A DNA stretch of 64,000 nt from Cordylochernes scorpioides (GCA_030710605.1 CP092886.1:54687382-54751381); one strand, 5' to 3'; positions 42,082-52,365 are shown, counted from the first letter of the stretch. Program-made: numbers and translations. The notes: a model not told the origin generated them from the sequence alone.

Positions 42082-44727
42082 ATGGCTCAGATTCAACCTC
42101 CAGAAACTTTCGACTTCTCGACTCCCAACGAATGGCCCAAATGGAGGAAGAGATTCGAACGATACCTCGTGGTCAGTGGAATGAAGAAGAAAGAGGAGGC
42201 GGACAAGATCGATTTGTTCATGTACTTGATGGGTGACCGCGCGGATGATATATTCAGGACCTTCAAGTTCGAAAAGGAGGAAGAGGCAACGAAATTTGAT
42301 TCCGTCCTCAAGGCGTTCGACAGCCACTTCTGTGTCAGAAAGAATATTATCTACGAACGTGCGAAATTTAATTCAAGAATCCAAGAGGATCGGGAGCCAG
42401 TGGACGAATTCATCACTTCATTGTACAAATTGGCTGATAGTTGCGAATTTGAGGGTCTTCATGAGCAGTTGATCCGTGACCGAATTGTGGTTGGAGTGAG
42501 GGACAAAGCTTTGTCTGAAAGAATGCAGTTGGACAGCGAACTGACTTTGGAAAAGGCGGTGAAAATGGTTCGACAGCAGGAGGCCGTTCGACAGCAGCAA
42601 GTCGACCTGCAGCGTCCCTCAGCAAGCCAAAAGGTCAATCAGGTGAAGTTCAACTCGAAGAAACGATCACCGAAACAACAACAGCAACCTTCGAGGAAGA
42701 AGGAGAAGTCGGCCAAAACAAGATCACGATGTCCAAAGTGCGGAGGTTTCACCCACAGAGAAGGACAGGCTTGCCGTGCTGAAGGACAAAAATGTAACCT
42801 ATGTTCAAAAACAGGCCATTTTGCAAATTGCTGCCCAGATAAGCAGGCGAAGACTGCGGAAGTCAAAGCTGTTTCTGAACTTGATGAAGAAATTGGTTTT
42901 CTCCTGGAGGTCTCAGCTGCGGAGGATTCATCTAATCTCGATGATGATGAAGGCGAGTGCAGGAGGCGATGGACAGCAGAAATCCAAGTGAACGGGAAAA
43001 AGGTGAAGTTCAAGCTCGACTCCCAGGCGGATGTTACATGTGTTCCTCTGTGTCTCTTCAAGAAGATAATGGGACAGCAACGACTAGTGGAAAGTGATAT
43101 CAACCTTAGAGCTGCTGAGTTATCCGAACTTCAGACTGTGGGTATGTTTATATCAACGCTGCGAAATGTCAATTATGAAATCAAGGAGAAGATTTATGTC
43201 ATTCGTCGTTTGAGTGAACCTCTTCTGAGTCGCCGGGCATGTGAGCTCTTGAACCTGGCGAGGCGGATTGAAGTGGTTGCGACGAGAATTAACCCGATCA
43301 AGGAATTCTCTGAAGTATTTGAAGGACTGGGACAGATCGGAAACCCTTACGAAATCAAATCGAAACCTGGAGCAAAACCATATACTGTGCATACTCCTCG
43401 ACGGGTACCAATACCTTTGATGGAAAAGCTCAAAACAAGATTGGAAGAGCTCGACAAAGACGATATCTTGACGAAGATATTTGAAGCTCAACAAGAAGAT
43501 ACGACCCTGAAAGCAGTAGTCAACTACCTTGAGCAAGGCTGGCCAGATAAGAAGAAGATGTCACCGGCTCTGCTCTCTTATTGGCATGTCAAGGATGAAC
43601 TCGGCGTTCAAAATGGACTACTGATGCGTAGCTGTCGTCTTGTTATTCCAGCAAGTATGAAACTGGAGATCCTAGATAAGTTGCACGCTGGGCACTTCGG
43701 GATTACAAAAACAAGACTTCGCGCACGTGAGACGGTATGGTGGCCTGGAATTTCGGAAGAGATCGCGGATACGGTCAGAAAGTGCAGTGTCTGTATCCAG
43801 GAAGCCGTCTCAAAACATGAACCTTTGATACCAACCAACTTTCCTACACGACCGTGGCAAAAGATTGGAATGGATTTGTTCAAGTTCGAGAATAAGTGGT
43901 ATCTAGTCGTCATTGACTATTATTCTCGCTTTCCTGAAATGATTCAGCTGGATCGGCTCACAGCCAGTGTGGTGGTGCGTAGTTGCAAATCCATATTTTC
44001 CCGACATGGAATACCAGAAACTGTTGTAAGCGATAATGGGACGCAATTTGGAGCTGCTCGTGAATTTGCAAATTTCGCAAGGCAGTACGGATTCACACAT
44101 GTCACTTCAAGTCCTCGATTCCCGCAGAGCAATGGGATGGCAGAAGCAGGTGTGAAAATTGCTAAGTTGATCCTCAAGAAAAATCAAGACCCATCGCTTG
44201 GACTCCTGGAGTATCGATCGACCCCTTTGGAGAACGGTTACAGCCCTGCTGAGCTTCTCATGGGACGTAAACTCCGAACGACCTTGCCAATTGCACCAGA
44301 GAATCTTAATCCAAAGTTGGTGGACTCTCAGACCCTGAAAAGAAAGGAGGGGAGAAGGAGAAAGGATATGAAATCCAGATATGATCGACGCTGCGGAGCT
44401 ACGGACATGGAGGAGCTATCCGAAGGTGACACGGTTTGGATTACAGATATGCGAACCTGGGGGATTGTAAAGCAGAAGGCATCGACACCAAGGTCATATA
44501 TGGTTGATACTCCAGTTGGGACTTTACGTCGAAACAGGTTCCATCTACGAAAAGGATATACAGTGCAATATCCAGCCGACCCATCGACGCCGACCTTTTC
44601 GGGGGAGGAACTGGTAGAAAATGAAAAGACCCCAGTTGTGGATTATCCCTCTAACGACTCAGAAGACGGCCAGATAAGAACCCGGAGTGGACGAATTGTT
44701 AAACCTGTGGATCGCCTTCATTATTAA
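42082..44727 (+). CDS. gypsy-B Gag-protease-integrase polyprotein, RT/RNase H deleted in frame
   Basis: 881 residues, no stops. Gag is 1-200; knuckles near 217-231 and 238-251. The protease region is near 310 with LDSQAD where LDTGAD is expected. Residues 405-462 are the sequence that normally leads into RT (IKEFSEVFEGLG, PRRVPIPLMEKLK). At about residue 463 (near nt 43468) it jumps to IFEAQQEDTTLKAVVNYL, the linker after RNase H. Integrase follows: HHCC zinc site (H535, H538, C568, C571), D598 in GMDLF, D651 in SDNGTQF, E688 in SNGMAE, then the conserved STPLENGYSPAELLMGRK and a C-terminal tail. Gag and integrase look functional; RT must come from elsewhere. Confidence 0.95.
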   Translation: MAQIQPPETFDFSTPNEWPKWRKRFERYLVVSGMKKKEEADKIDLFMYLMGDRADDIFRTFKFEKEEEATKFDSVLKAFDSHFCVRKNIIYERAKFNSRIQEDREPVDEFITSLYKLADSCEFEGLHEQLIRDRIVVGVRDKALSERMQLDSELTLEKAVKMVRQQEAVRQQQVDLQRPSASQKVNQVKFNSKKRSPKQQQQPSRKKEKSAKTRSRCPKCGGFTHREGQACRAEGQKCNLCSKTGHFANCCPDKQAKTAEVKAVSELDEEIGFLLEVSAAEDSSNLDDDEGECRRRWTAEIQVNGKKVKFKLDSQADVTCVPLCLFKKIMGQQRLVESDINLRAAELSELQTVGMFISTLRNVNYEIKEKIYVIRRLSEPLLSRRACELLNLARRIEVVATRINPIKEFSEVFEGLGQIGNPYEIKSKPGAKPYTVHTPRRVPIPLMEKLKTRLEELDKDDILTKIFEAQQEDTTLKAVVNYLEQGWPDKKKMSPALLSYWHVKDELGVQNGLLMRSCRLVIPASMKLEILDKLHAGHFGITKTRLRARETVWWPGISEEIADTVRKCSVCIQEAVSKHEPLIPTNFPTRPWQKIGMDLFKFENKWYLVVIDYYSRFPEMIQLDRLTASVVVRSCKSIFSRHGIPETVVSDNGTQFGAAREFANFARQYGFTHVTSSPRFPQSNGMAEAGVKIAKLILKKNQDPSLGLLEYRSTPLENGYSPAELLMGRKLRTTLPIAPENLNPKLVDSQTLKRKEGRRRKDMKSRYDRRCGATDMEELSEGDTVWITDMRTWGIVKQKASTPRSYMVDTPVGTLRRNRFHLRKGYTVQYPADPSTPTFSGEELVENEKTPVVDYPSNDSEDGQIRTRSGRIVKPVDRLHY

Positions 44728-44785
44728 TTATATTATGCATTTAAAGTTTGTAATGTATATATATTTCAAATCTTAAAAAGGGGGA

Positions 44786-44909
44786 TGTGCTGAGAACATG
44801 TAAGAAAACATGTAAGTATGTTTTCCCACGTGACGCAGCGGAGCGTGGCCTTGGCTGCACGGGTGAGTCAGTTGTTATTTTGAACTCTGTATGAACGGAC
44901 ATTAAAACA
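44786..44909 (+). repeat. gypsy-B 3' LTR (124 bp)
   Basis: Same sequence as 41875-41998 by eye. Followed by the target duplication ATTTC. Confidence 0.96.
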
Positions 44910-45118
44910 ATTTCTTTCATCAATTTTGGGCTGAAATTGTTCTATGATGTTTTTATAGTATGGTTGGTAGTGTTTGATGATGTGCCCTCTGGGTTTAGCC
45001 TGTTTTCCTGCAGAAATAATTGCATTCTTCCAGGTATTCCGGTCCTTTTCTATGTCCTTGGTGGGAGGGGTCTGAGTTTCAAAGATTTCATTGGTCATAG
45101 TTTGGAATGCATGCCAAT
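44910..45118 (-). pseudogene. LINE-A ORF2, segment 2 (linker)
   Basis: Minus strand reads NEIFETQTPPTKDIEKDRN, AIISAGKQAKPRGHIIKHY and IEQFQPKIDERN up to the gypsy-B border. This is the linker between endonuclease and RT in jockey-like LINEs. Confidence 0.82.
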
Positions 45119-45289
45119 TGCGCGCCAAGGTGGGCATCACATGATTTCTTCCTGCTGGCGAAGGTCACACAATTTATTCCGGCCAACAAAAATATTTGAG
45201 ATTTTTTTGTCTTTTAGGGCTATTTTTCCATCTTTTGACCTGAAAGCATTTCTGGTATAATATTTACCGGGTGTATCTATGGATTTAAG
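45119..45289. repeat. 171-bp duplication of a copia-B LTR/LINE junction
   Basis: Matches 41535-41705 with only one difference seen. The block spans the end of the copia-B 5' LTR, the AAAAT duplication and adjoining LINE sequence. It stands where the C-terminal part of the LINE endonuclease should be. Confidence 0.92.
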
Positions 45290-45871
45290 TAGGAGTAGGA
45301 GATATGTGTATGTCTTTTATTGTTCAGTAATACTAGATTGTTATCCTCCTGAAAATTGCTTAGTGTGGTGCCCTGGGTGTTAGAGTGTGAACAGTACCAA
45401 AGCACATTCTCTCTCTCTCTCTCTTGCTGTTGAAATCACCATGTATTTTGTGTAGTCATTGAGTAAGTGGGATATGTGGTCCAGATGAGAGCCATTGAGA
45501 CCTGGTGGAGGGTAGATGTTGACAGGGACAATGGGTTCCGATAGGTTTCCATGTAATTTTATCAACTGCATCTCTGTAGTGGTAGAGGGAGATGCAGGAT
45601 ACTCGTTGGTTTCATACTTTGTGTTTCTTATTAGTCATCAAGCCTCCTCCTCCACCTGATGTTCTGTCAGTTCTGACTATGTTAATATGCCTTTTATCTT
45701 TAAATTTACTGACTCTTTAAGTTTGATTTCTTGGAGGCATATATACTTTTAATAGGTCGGTTTCAAGTAGTAGTTCATCGAGCTTAGCTCAACTCCCTCT
45801 TGTACTAATTCCATTGATATTGCACTGAAGGATCCTGAGTGTTGTCATGGATGGAGACTAGCTGAATTTTT
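45290..45871 (-). pseudogene. LINE-A ORF2, segment 1 (endonuclease start)
   Basis: Minus strand opens MTTLRILQCNINGISTRGS at about 45855, a typical AP-endonuclease start, and continues with PVNIYPPPGLNGSHLDHI and NLVLLNNKRHTHIS. Simple-repeat expansion (CTCTCTCTCTCTCTC near 45407-45423) and frameshifts break it. Confidence 0.85.
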
Positions 45872-45955
45872 GGACTGGATCTTTTTACTAAATTCAGAAC
45901 GCAGTTCTTTTTATACTGCGCGACAACTGATGAAGTATCTATAGTCAGGTTGATG
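45872..45955 (-). pseudogene. Possible end of LINE-A ORF1
   Basis: Minus-strand frame TLQEQQQMHLIMQTINLTID and LVKRSSPKIQLVSIHDN overlaps the start of ORF2 in a different frame. It looks like the end of an upstream ORF; no diagnostic motif is visible. Confidence 0.35.
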
Positions 45956-45959
45956 GTCT

Positions 45960-46290
45960 GCATGATGAGGTGCATCTGCTGTTGCTCTTGAAGAGTTGGG
46001 GCACTTTCAGTAGCAGTATGACTTTGTCCTTAATTTGAGGCTGCTCCTCACATGGAAACAAGACACCTTTGCAGCCGCCTATTTTAGGGCAAATGCTGCA
46101 TGTGACCTGTAACCCTAGGTAGGGGTCCTTACTGGGTACTGTCAGCTAGGGCCAGCTGAGCCCAGGTCTTTGGAAAAGTTTATCTCATCCGCCCATCTGT
46201 CTGTCGATCCTACCAGAGCCTCTTTAGCCTGCTGGGAATTTGCCCAGTGTTTCCAAGGGGACACCACGAGGAGGTGAGGTGGGATTTTTC
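45960..46290 (-). repeat. SINE-II related copy, diverged
   Basis: Shares CCAGCTGAGCCCAGGT and GGTCCTTACTGGGTACT-type sequence with the copies at 23455 and 32367, and extends further at its right end (to about 46290), where it meets copia-C. Confidence 0.65.
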
Positions 46291-46299
46291 CCCCAAAAA

Positions 46300-48232
46300 C
46301 ATTATGTGAAGTTATGGAATTGAACTCCTCTTCCATTGCTTCTTTCCATTGGTCTGAAAATGGCGTGTTCATGGCTTCCCTGATATGTTTTAGGTATGTC
46401 CATGGAAGTTGAAGATAGTTCGGTTATATTGGCTACGTTTCTTTCTTTTATTCCTTCAGATCATCTTACATGGCTAGCTATCAATCTTTCTTCCTGCTCT
46501 CATAGATTGATGAGATGCTGTTCCTGAATATATTCATTAGCTCTTCTTACAATATGCCCTGGTTTTCGGGGTAATACTGATGATTCAGGTATTGGTTCTC
46601 GGTTGTCTGGAGTATTTAGTTCTTCTAGGGTAGAGCCCATGGTAGGTGTAATTTGAAAAAAAAAATCTGTTGTTGTTGTTGTTTCTTATCCCCTCGTGTA
46701 AAGATTACATGAATTCCATGAGTTCATGCTCCTCGAGCTGTTTTATGATAAGCAGCGGCCTTTCCCAAAAGTCCTATTTAGTACATCTAAGAAAAAAAAA
46801 ATCTGATTGATGTTGTTCATTTATATAGATGATTTGATCTTGGACATGTTGGTCAAAAACACTAGAATTCAAGAGATCAGACAGAGCCTTTTGAATTTTC
46901 ATCAATTTTGACAATTTGAACTTCATGTATTTTTCCATCTTGTGGATCATATATTCTATAAGCTTTCCTATTTTTGGAGTAACCGGTGAATATTCCTTTT
47001 CTTTCCCTAGAGTCAAAAATTTATTTCTTTGATTTTTAGGAATGTAACAGTAGGCAAGACTTCCAAAGATTTTTAAATGTTCTACTGTTGGTTTGTTTCC
47101 AGTCCATTTTTCTATGGGAGTTTTCATGTTATCATTCTTGGTTGGTGTGAAATTCATCAAATAAGCGGCTGTTGCAATGGCTTCCGCCCAAAACTTAGTT
47201 GGTAACTTCGCATCAAATAACATAGTTCTAGCCCAATCTAGAAGATTGCGATTGGTTCGTTTTGCAATTCCATTGCTTTGTGGTGAATATGGAACTGTTC
47301 TTTAATGGTGTATTCCTTCATTCCTGAAAACTGATGAAATTTTTGATCGACACAAATTCAGTTCTGTTGTCCGATCTAACCTTTTTTATTTTAACATTAG
47401 TTTCATTTTCTTGTGGTGATTTTTAAATTCAACAAATAAATCAAATGCATCCTCCTTTGATTTCAAGAAGTAAACAAAGATATGTCTACTATATGAATCC
47501 ACAATAACGTACAGATAGTTTGCACCACCCGGTGATTTGGTTGGCATAGGGCCACAGAGATCCATGTGTATGGTGGGTGTATGGTAAGTTCTAATGGTCT
47601 TCCAGTATGATTGTTCTCGCTAGTTTTGAAAGTGTTTTGGGTTAGTTTACCAAGGATACACAGTTCACATTTTTTTAGATGTTGAGAATCAAAATTAAGT
47701 CCTTTAACCATATTATTCTTTATCATTATATCCAAGTATTCTTTGTTCAAGTGTCCTAGTCTTCTATGCCACGTTGTCTTAGCTGAATATTTGTTTTTTT
47801 GCTTTTAAACAATTGTCTTTAGTGCTTTAAAAATTTTGGTGAAGTTTTAATGATAAACATTTTATCTTCTTCATTACCCTCAGCTACTAATTCTCCATTC
47901 CAATTATACATATTAGATATTCCTTTCTCAAAATATACTTTGTTGCCATTATTAACTAGACATCTAACAGAAAGAAGATTAGATTTAAGTCTAGGCACAT
48001 AGAGTACATTCTTAATACAAATATCTTGCTTACCTTCACTTGTGTATGTTGATAATTTAACGTAACCTTGTGCTTCAGCTTTTATGAATCTTCCTTCTTC
48101 TGCAAGGTTAATTACACTGTCAATAGGAATCTTGTTAATGAGCCAATCTTCTCTAGGAGACATATGTGAAGTGCATCCTGAACAAAGGTTGTGTGTATCC
48201 TCCTCAGGTAGATGTGAAGAAGAGTAGATCAT
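46300..48232 (-). pseudogene. copia-C protease-integrase remnant
   Basis: Pieces: protease region with CSGCTSHMSP (DSGCTSHM expected) at 47819-48232, GAG-pre-integrase ending KKCELCILGKLTQ at 47463-47750, and integrase C-terminal core (LPTKFWAEAIATAAYLMNF, IEKWTGNKPTVEHLKIFG) at 46774-47223. The linker to RT ends at QWKEAMEEEFNSI near 46340. Many stops and frameshifts. Confidence 0.85.
46670..46790 (-). repeat. SINE-III copy (121 bp) in copia-C
   Basis: Flanked by the 15-bp duplication GAAAAAAAAAATCTG (46655-46669 and 46791-46805). The tail on the minus strand is (AAC)n after GGGGATAAGAAAC. Same family as 39638-39705. Confidence 0.92.
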
Positions 48233-48239
48233 TTACGCC

Positions 48240-49200
48240 GAAGTAAACGCATGTTCAGTGTTAGCAGAACCATTTGTTACATTAGCATGTTCCCTTGAAT
48301 TATATTTTCCAAGATGATGAAGACTTGATTTTCATATTATTTTGTGGATATTTGTATTTTGGTTTATTGAAGTTTGCTTTATCTTGGTCATGCCAACAGT
48401 CTCTTGACAATGTGCCCAAACTTTCAGAATGTATGACATTTCCCTTCAAAATTGTATGTTCTTTGTATCCCTCGGTCATTTTGAACTTTAAAGGCTTTTT
48501 CATACTGACCTTCATTAGAAGATCCCACTGAGTTTAGTCTCATTTCTTTCTCTTTAAGTGCCTGGAAGACTTCCTTGATACTCGAAGATCATTGTGGTCA
48601 TAAAACAGCTGCAATTGTTTCAAACCTTGGCAATAAACCCCTCACAACATGATACACTATTTCCCTTAATGAAATGGGCTGTCCCAAATTAGCACTTCTG
48701 GACACAATGTTTCTTGCCCTTGTTATGAAAGCCTTCATTATTTTTCTTTTGAATACTTTTTAATTCAAGTCCAATGTCGATGATTTTATCTGCAACATTT
48801 CCAGTATGGATATGTTTCAATTCATCCCACACCACACTAGCATTTGTCTCTCCCTATAAAGATCATTATCCTATTCCAGCCTGCTCAGGTGACAAATTTA
48901 CTCTTATTATTCCAAATGCCTCATTTTTTTCTTCTCATTCTTTAAACAATTTGTCTTCCTTTGAATCTGTCATTCCATGGTTAGATGGCTTAGGTGACTC
49001 TATCACTTTTTAAAATAAGTTTTTGCTTCTTAAAATCACAGAGATTTTAAAGCGCCCATATGTAATAATTTTATGAAGTCAATGGTTCTATTTTATTCAT
49101 TGTAAAATATTCTGCCATTTTAAAAATAGAATCATACTGCAAAAAAAAAAAAAAAAGGTTTATTTGCTTGCGACGCAATACCAAGTAACCACGCTCTGCT
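48240..49200 (-). pseudogene. copia-C Gag remnant
   Basis: Only scattered Gag-like phrases remain (for example MKVSMKKPLKFKMTEGYKEH). It lies between the primer site and the protease region, which is the place for gag. Confidence 0.5.
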
Positions 49201-49206
49201 ACCAGT

Positions 49207-49581
49207 TGTTGTATGGTAATTTCAATTTTACATAAATTCAGGTTTATAATTTTTTAAAAATATTATTCAAACACACACACAAAGAAAGGTTTATACTAAT
49301 TAACTATAAATGCGAAGAGTTTTAGCCTTTATACGTTAAACCATTACTTAAAAAAAAAAATTTTTTTTTTTTTGAAAGAGAGATAAGAGGATCTTTGATT
49401 ACACATTTCCAAAGTAAAGAATAATATGCTATAAAACTACACATACATGCATTTATATTATCTTGTGGATGAGAATTATAAAATAATTTCTGGGTAGAGG
49501 ATATAGGTTCATTAAGACAATAAAAAAAAAAAAAACTTATTGTTATTAATACAGGCGAACCTTTCTTTAAAGGACAACACA
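49207..49581 (-). repeat. copia-C 5' LTR (375 bp)
   Basis: Minus strand starts TGTGTTGTCCTTTAAAG and ends ACCATACAACA next to the PBS at about 49192-49204. No partner LTR in the window. Confidence 0.75.
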
Positions 49582-49596
49582 TAATTGCAGAGCCAA

Positions 49597-49767
49597 AGTA
49601 ATAATGTGTGACGTTTTGGTAACAGCATTGTTACCATCATCACACAAAAGAATAAATGAATTTATTCTATTATTTCATTTATTCTTTTTTCTGACGAGGG
49701 TAAAAACGCTGTAACCAAAACATCGCACACTATTAATTTATTTGGATTAGGTCTTATTTTCTTATAG
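49597..49767. repeat. Palindromic MITE copy 1
   Basis: Left arm (AATAATGTGTGACGTTTTGG, CAGCATTGTTACCATC) is complementary to the right arm ending TAGGTCTTATTTTCTTATAG. The left end is shortened next to the copia-C LTR. Confidence 0.85.
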
Positions 49768-50143
49768 CTAAACCAACAATAATTTGACACTTGTGATAAT
49801 TTAATTATTTTTTCATTTCCTGACCTCCAGCTTATCAAATTTTTTTCTATATTGCCTTACTACTCAAATATTTTTCTCTTAGTGTAAATACAAACTGTAT
49901 TTTTTTAGTTCCTTGATATATACAATATATATATTTCTATATAATATATCAGCCAATTGCAAGTAATTGTGCCAATAAAAGGTATATGTGACTTGTGGAC
50001 CATTAATTGATGATACCTACATTGACATTATTTCATATACTGAGGGGGTTGGGGGTGGAATGGCCTACACTGTTTCAACAACCACAACTTGGAATTGAAT
50101 ATTGTATTGTGAACTTATGATAAAGCACAATTTGGATTATAGA

Positions 50144-50323
50144 TACAAGAAAATAAGATCTAATCCAAATAATTTAATAGTGTGTGACATTTCGGTACCA
50201 GCATTGTTACCATCATCAGACAAAAGAATAAATGACATTTATTATTTTGTCTGATGGTAACAATGCTGTTACCAAAATGTCACACACTATTAAATTATTT
50301 GGATTAGGTCTTATTTTCTTGTA
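50144..50323. repeat. Palindromic MITE copy 2, near-perfect
   Basis: Arms of about 86 bp from TACAAGAAAATAAG to TTATTTTCTTGTA around an AATAAATGACATTTATT centre. Few mismatches, so it forms a strong cruciform or hairpin. Confidence 0.93.
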
Positions 50324-50343
50324 TTGTGAACTTAAAAAAAAAA

Positions 50344-50575
50344 AGATAAGGCACAATTTGGATTATATATTATAAATACAAGGTAATAAGACCAAATCTA
50401 AATAAATAAATAGTGTGTAAACAAGATAACTTGATAACAGTAACTATTTAAAACAAGCTGTGGTAAAATTTCTCATTCAGTACTTTTGTCTGAAGATGGT
50501 AACAACGCTGCTACCGAAATGTCACACACTATTAAATTATTTGGACTAGGTCTTATTTTCTTGTATTGTGAACTT
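50344..50575. repeat. Palindromic MITE copy 3, diverged
   Basis: Outer arms match (GATAAGGCACAATTTGGATT, AATAGTGTGT / ACACACTATTAAATTATTTG) but the centre is replaced by unrelated sequence. Confidence 0.85.
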
Positions 50576-50836
50576 AAAAAAAAAGTCTTAATTGATTCCA
50601 TTTCTTGTAGAAGTTGAACCTTGTTACCAAGTTCAGGAAATTATGTAAATAGAGCTCTGGAAGCCTGTAAGTACAATGTCTCAAACTGCTTTCTTCATAT
50701 AGACATGTGCCCTCTCACAACAGTTGCTTCACCATCAATACCAGTAGGCCTGTGTGTACATGGGATTAGTAAAAATACACATGCTCTCTCTCTTTTTCAT
50801 TAATTACAGCTCAAACTCTTTATTAAACCAACAATA
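50576..50836. other. No clear feature
   Basis: A TTTCTTGTAG string near 50600-50608 resembles a splice acceptor but no reading frame follows. Confidence 0.35.
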
Positions 50837-51005
50837 TGATAAAGCACAATTTGGATTATAGATTATAGCTACAAGAAAATAAGACCTAATCCAAATAAAT
50901 TAATAATGTGTGATGTTTTGGTAACAGTGTTGTTACCATCATCAGACAAAGAATAAATGAATTTATTCTTATTGATTTTTTTATCTCATTCTTTTATCTC
51001 ATTTA
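50837..51005. repeat. Palindromic MITE copy 4, left half
   Basis: Left arm of the family up to TTTTATCTCATTTA, where the Helitron at 51006 begins. The right half is 52460-52560. Confidence 0.85.
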
Positions 51006-51756
51006 CTAGACGAATGACCCGGGCAACGCCCGGGTTTACCCGATTAAATGTTTTATTCAAACACTATTTGTTACAATTATAAATTTGGCGCCGTGGATGT
51101 CACTCTTGTGAAACGTCCCGCTCCAAACTTTACAGTCAGATTAGTTACGATATACACATGTGTAAATCTTCAAATCGAGCGAGCGTCTATGAATATCTCG
51201 ATTTAGATCAAGTATTCTAACACTATTTGTTACAATTATAAATTTGGCGCCGTGGATGTCACTCTTGTGAAACGTCCCGCTCCAAACTTTACAGTCATAT
51301 TAGTTACGATATACACATGTGTAAATTTCAAATCGAGCGAGCGTCTATGAATATCTCGATTTAGATCAAGTATTCTAATTATTAAGCGAACACACACTAT
51401 TATTAATAAAACTTTGAGAAGATATCGATTTTAAACGTATTTATAACCTTGAGAGAGGGTGCTGTTCGTGAGCTAAGTAGAATAATTTGAATACAACAAC
51501 AACAACAAAACAACTTTATTAGGGCGTCTTGCCCTGTACAGATTCGCCGTGGAATTACAGACAATATTCAACACAAGAGAAAAGGGAGAGATAGAGTATT
51601 TACAATTAAGGTATTAATTTGAATATATATTTTTAATATTTAATTTATATATAATTTAAAATAGCCTATCGTTTTCCTCGTACTTTTTTTACCCATGTAT
51701 GGAAATCTTGGTACTGTAAAAAAAAACTTTGCTTCAATAATATTTAAAAAAAAACA

Positions 51757-51833
51757 CCCAGGCTAAGTTTCGAACCAAGGTTGTGGAAATACGAAGCCGC
51801 ACACCTAACCATTAAGCTACGCTTGGCATCATA
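51757..51833 (-). other. tRNA-like module B
   Basis: Minus strand has an A-box-like TAGCTTAATGGTTAGGTG and B box GGTTCGAAACT with a CCAAGC/GCCTGG acceptor-type pairing with one mismatch. The T stem is imperfect. A second copy is at 53384-53458. Confidence 0.65.
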
Positions 51834-52292
51834 AATATTCACATGCAAAGCTATTTCAGGCATTACATATTTCTAACGACCTTTTTGAAATAGGTTTTTG
51901 AAACATGGAAATTATAATACTTCAAATAAATAGAAATAGAGTGAACACAAATAAAACATACCAAATATTTCGAATTAGAGAAGTTATTTTAAACGGCGAA
52001 TTAGATCAGTTATATCAAAAAATGAAAATATATAAAACCTACCAAATATTTCAAATTAGAGCAGTTATAAATAAAATTTAAAAGTTTATTTTATTTTATT
52101 TATAAAGAAACATATTTTCATTTAAGTATTGTTATTTATTTTAAAAGATTAAGTAATGTGCAAAACGATAATTGCCTTAAAAAGAAATTGCCTTAAAAAA
52201 AGAAACATTCGCGGTGATTTTGTCTTGCATTCGTTTATACAATTATTATATATATTGGCATCATATATTAACTTTATGAACGGAAAAATATG

Positions 52293-52365
52293 TCCAGGGT
52301 AGCCTAGTGGTCATGGCATCTGCCCGGTAAGCGGAAGGTCGTGGGTTCGATTCCCATCCCTTGAC
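52293..52365 (+). other. tRNA-like module A (anticodon GGT by fold)
   Basis: 73 nt fold as a cloverleaf: acceptor TCCAGGG/CCCTTGA (one mismatch), D stem GCC/GGC, anticodon stem TCTGC/GCGGA with loop CCGGTAA, T arm GTGGG TTCGATT CCCAT. The A box (TAGCCTAGTGG) and B box (GGTTCGATTCC) are good. The loop has C where U33 is required and it sits in a Helitron, so I call it tRNA-derived, not a tRNA gene. Confidence 0.8.

Larger units (their letters stand above)
41875..44909 (+). mobile_element. gypsy-B, recent gypsy LTR element lacking RT and RNase H
   Basis: LTRs 41875-41998 and 44786-44909 are 124 bp and look identical. The target duplication ATTTC is at 41870-41874 and 44910-44914. Primer site TGGTGGCAGCG starts at 41999. 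The purine tract AAAAAGGGGGA precedes the 3' LTR. One uninterrupted ORF of 881 codons fills the interior. Confidence 0.96.
46290..49581 (-). mobile_element. copia-C, truncated copia element
   Basis: 5' LTR 49207-49581, primer site TGGTAGCAGAGC, then Gag, protease, GAG-pre-integrase and integrase on the minus strand. It stops at ITSHNVF, just inside the start of RT, where SINE-II-like sequence begins. No 3' LTR is present. Confidence 0.85.

Noticed and set aside
42093-44177. Several minus-strand ORFs opposite gypsy-B
   Set aside because: They are shadows of the 881-codon plus-strand frame and have no motifs.
50590-50803. Exon after the TTTCTTGTAG acceptor-like site
   Set aside because: The frame following it meets a stop within about 12 codons and the ATG-started ORF shows no conserved pattern.
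52293-52365. A functional tRNA-Thr gene
   Set aside because: The cloverleaf is good but the anticodon loop lacks U33, the acceptor has a mismatch, and identical copies sit at the same place in two Helitrons.
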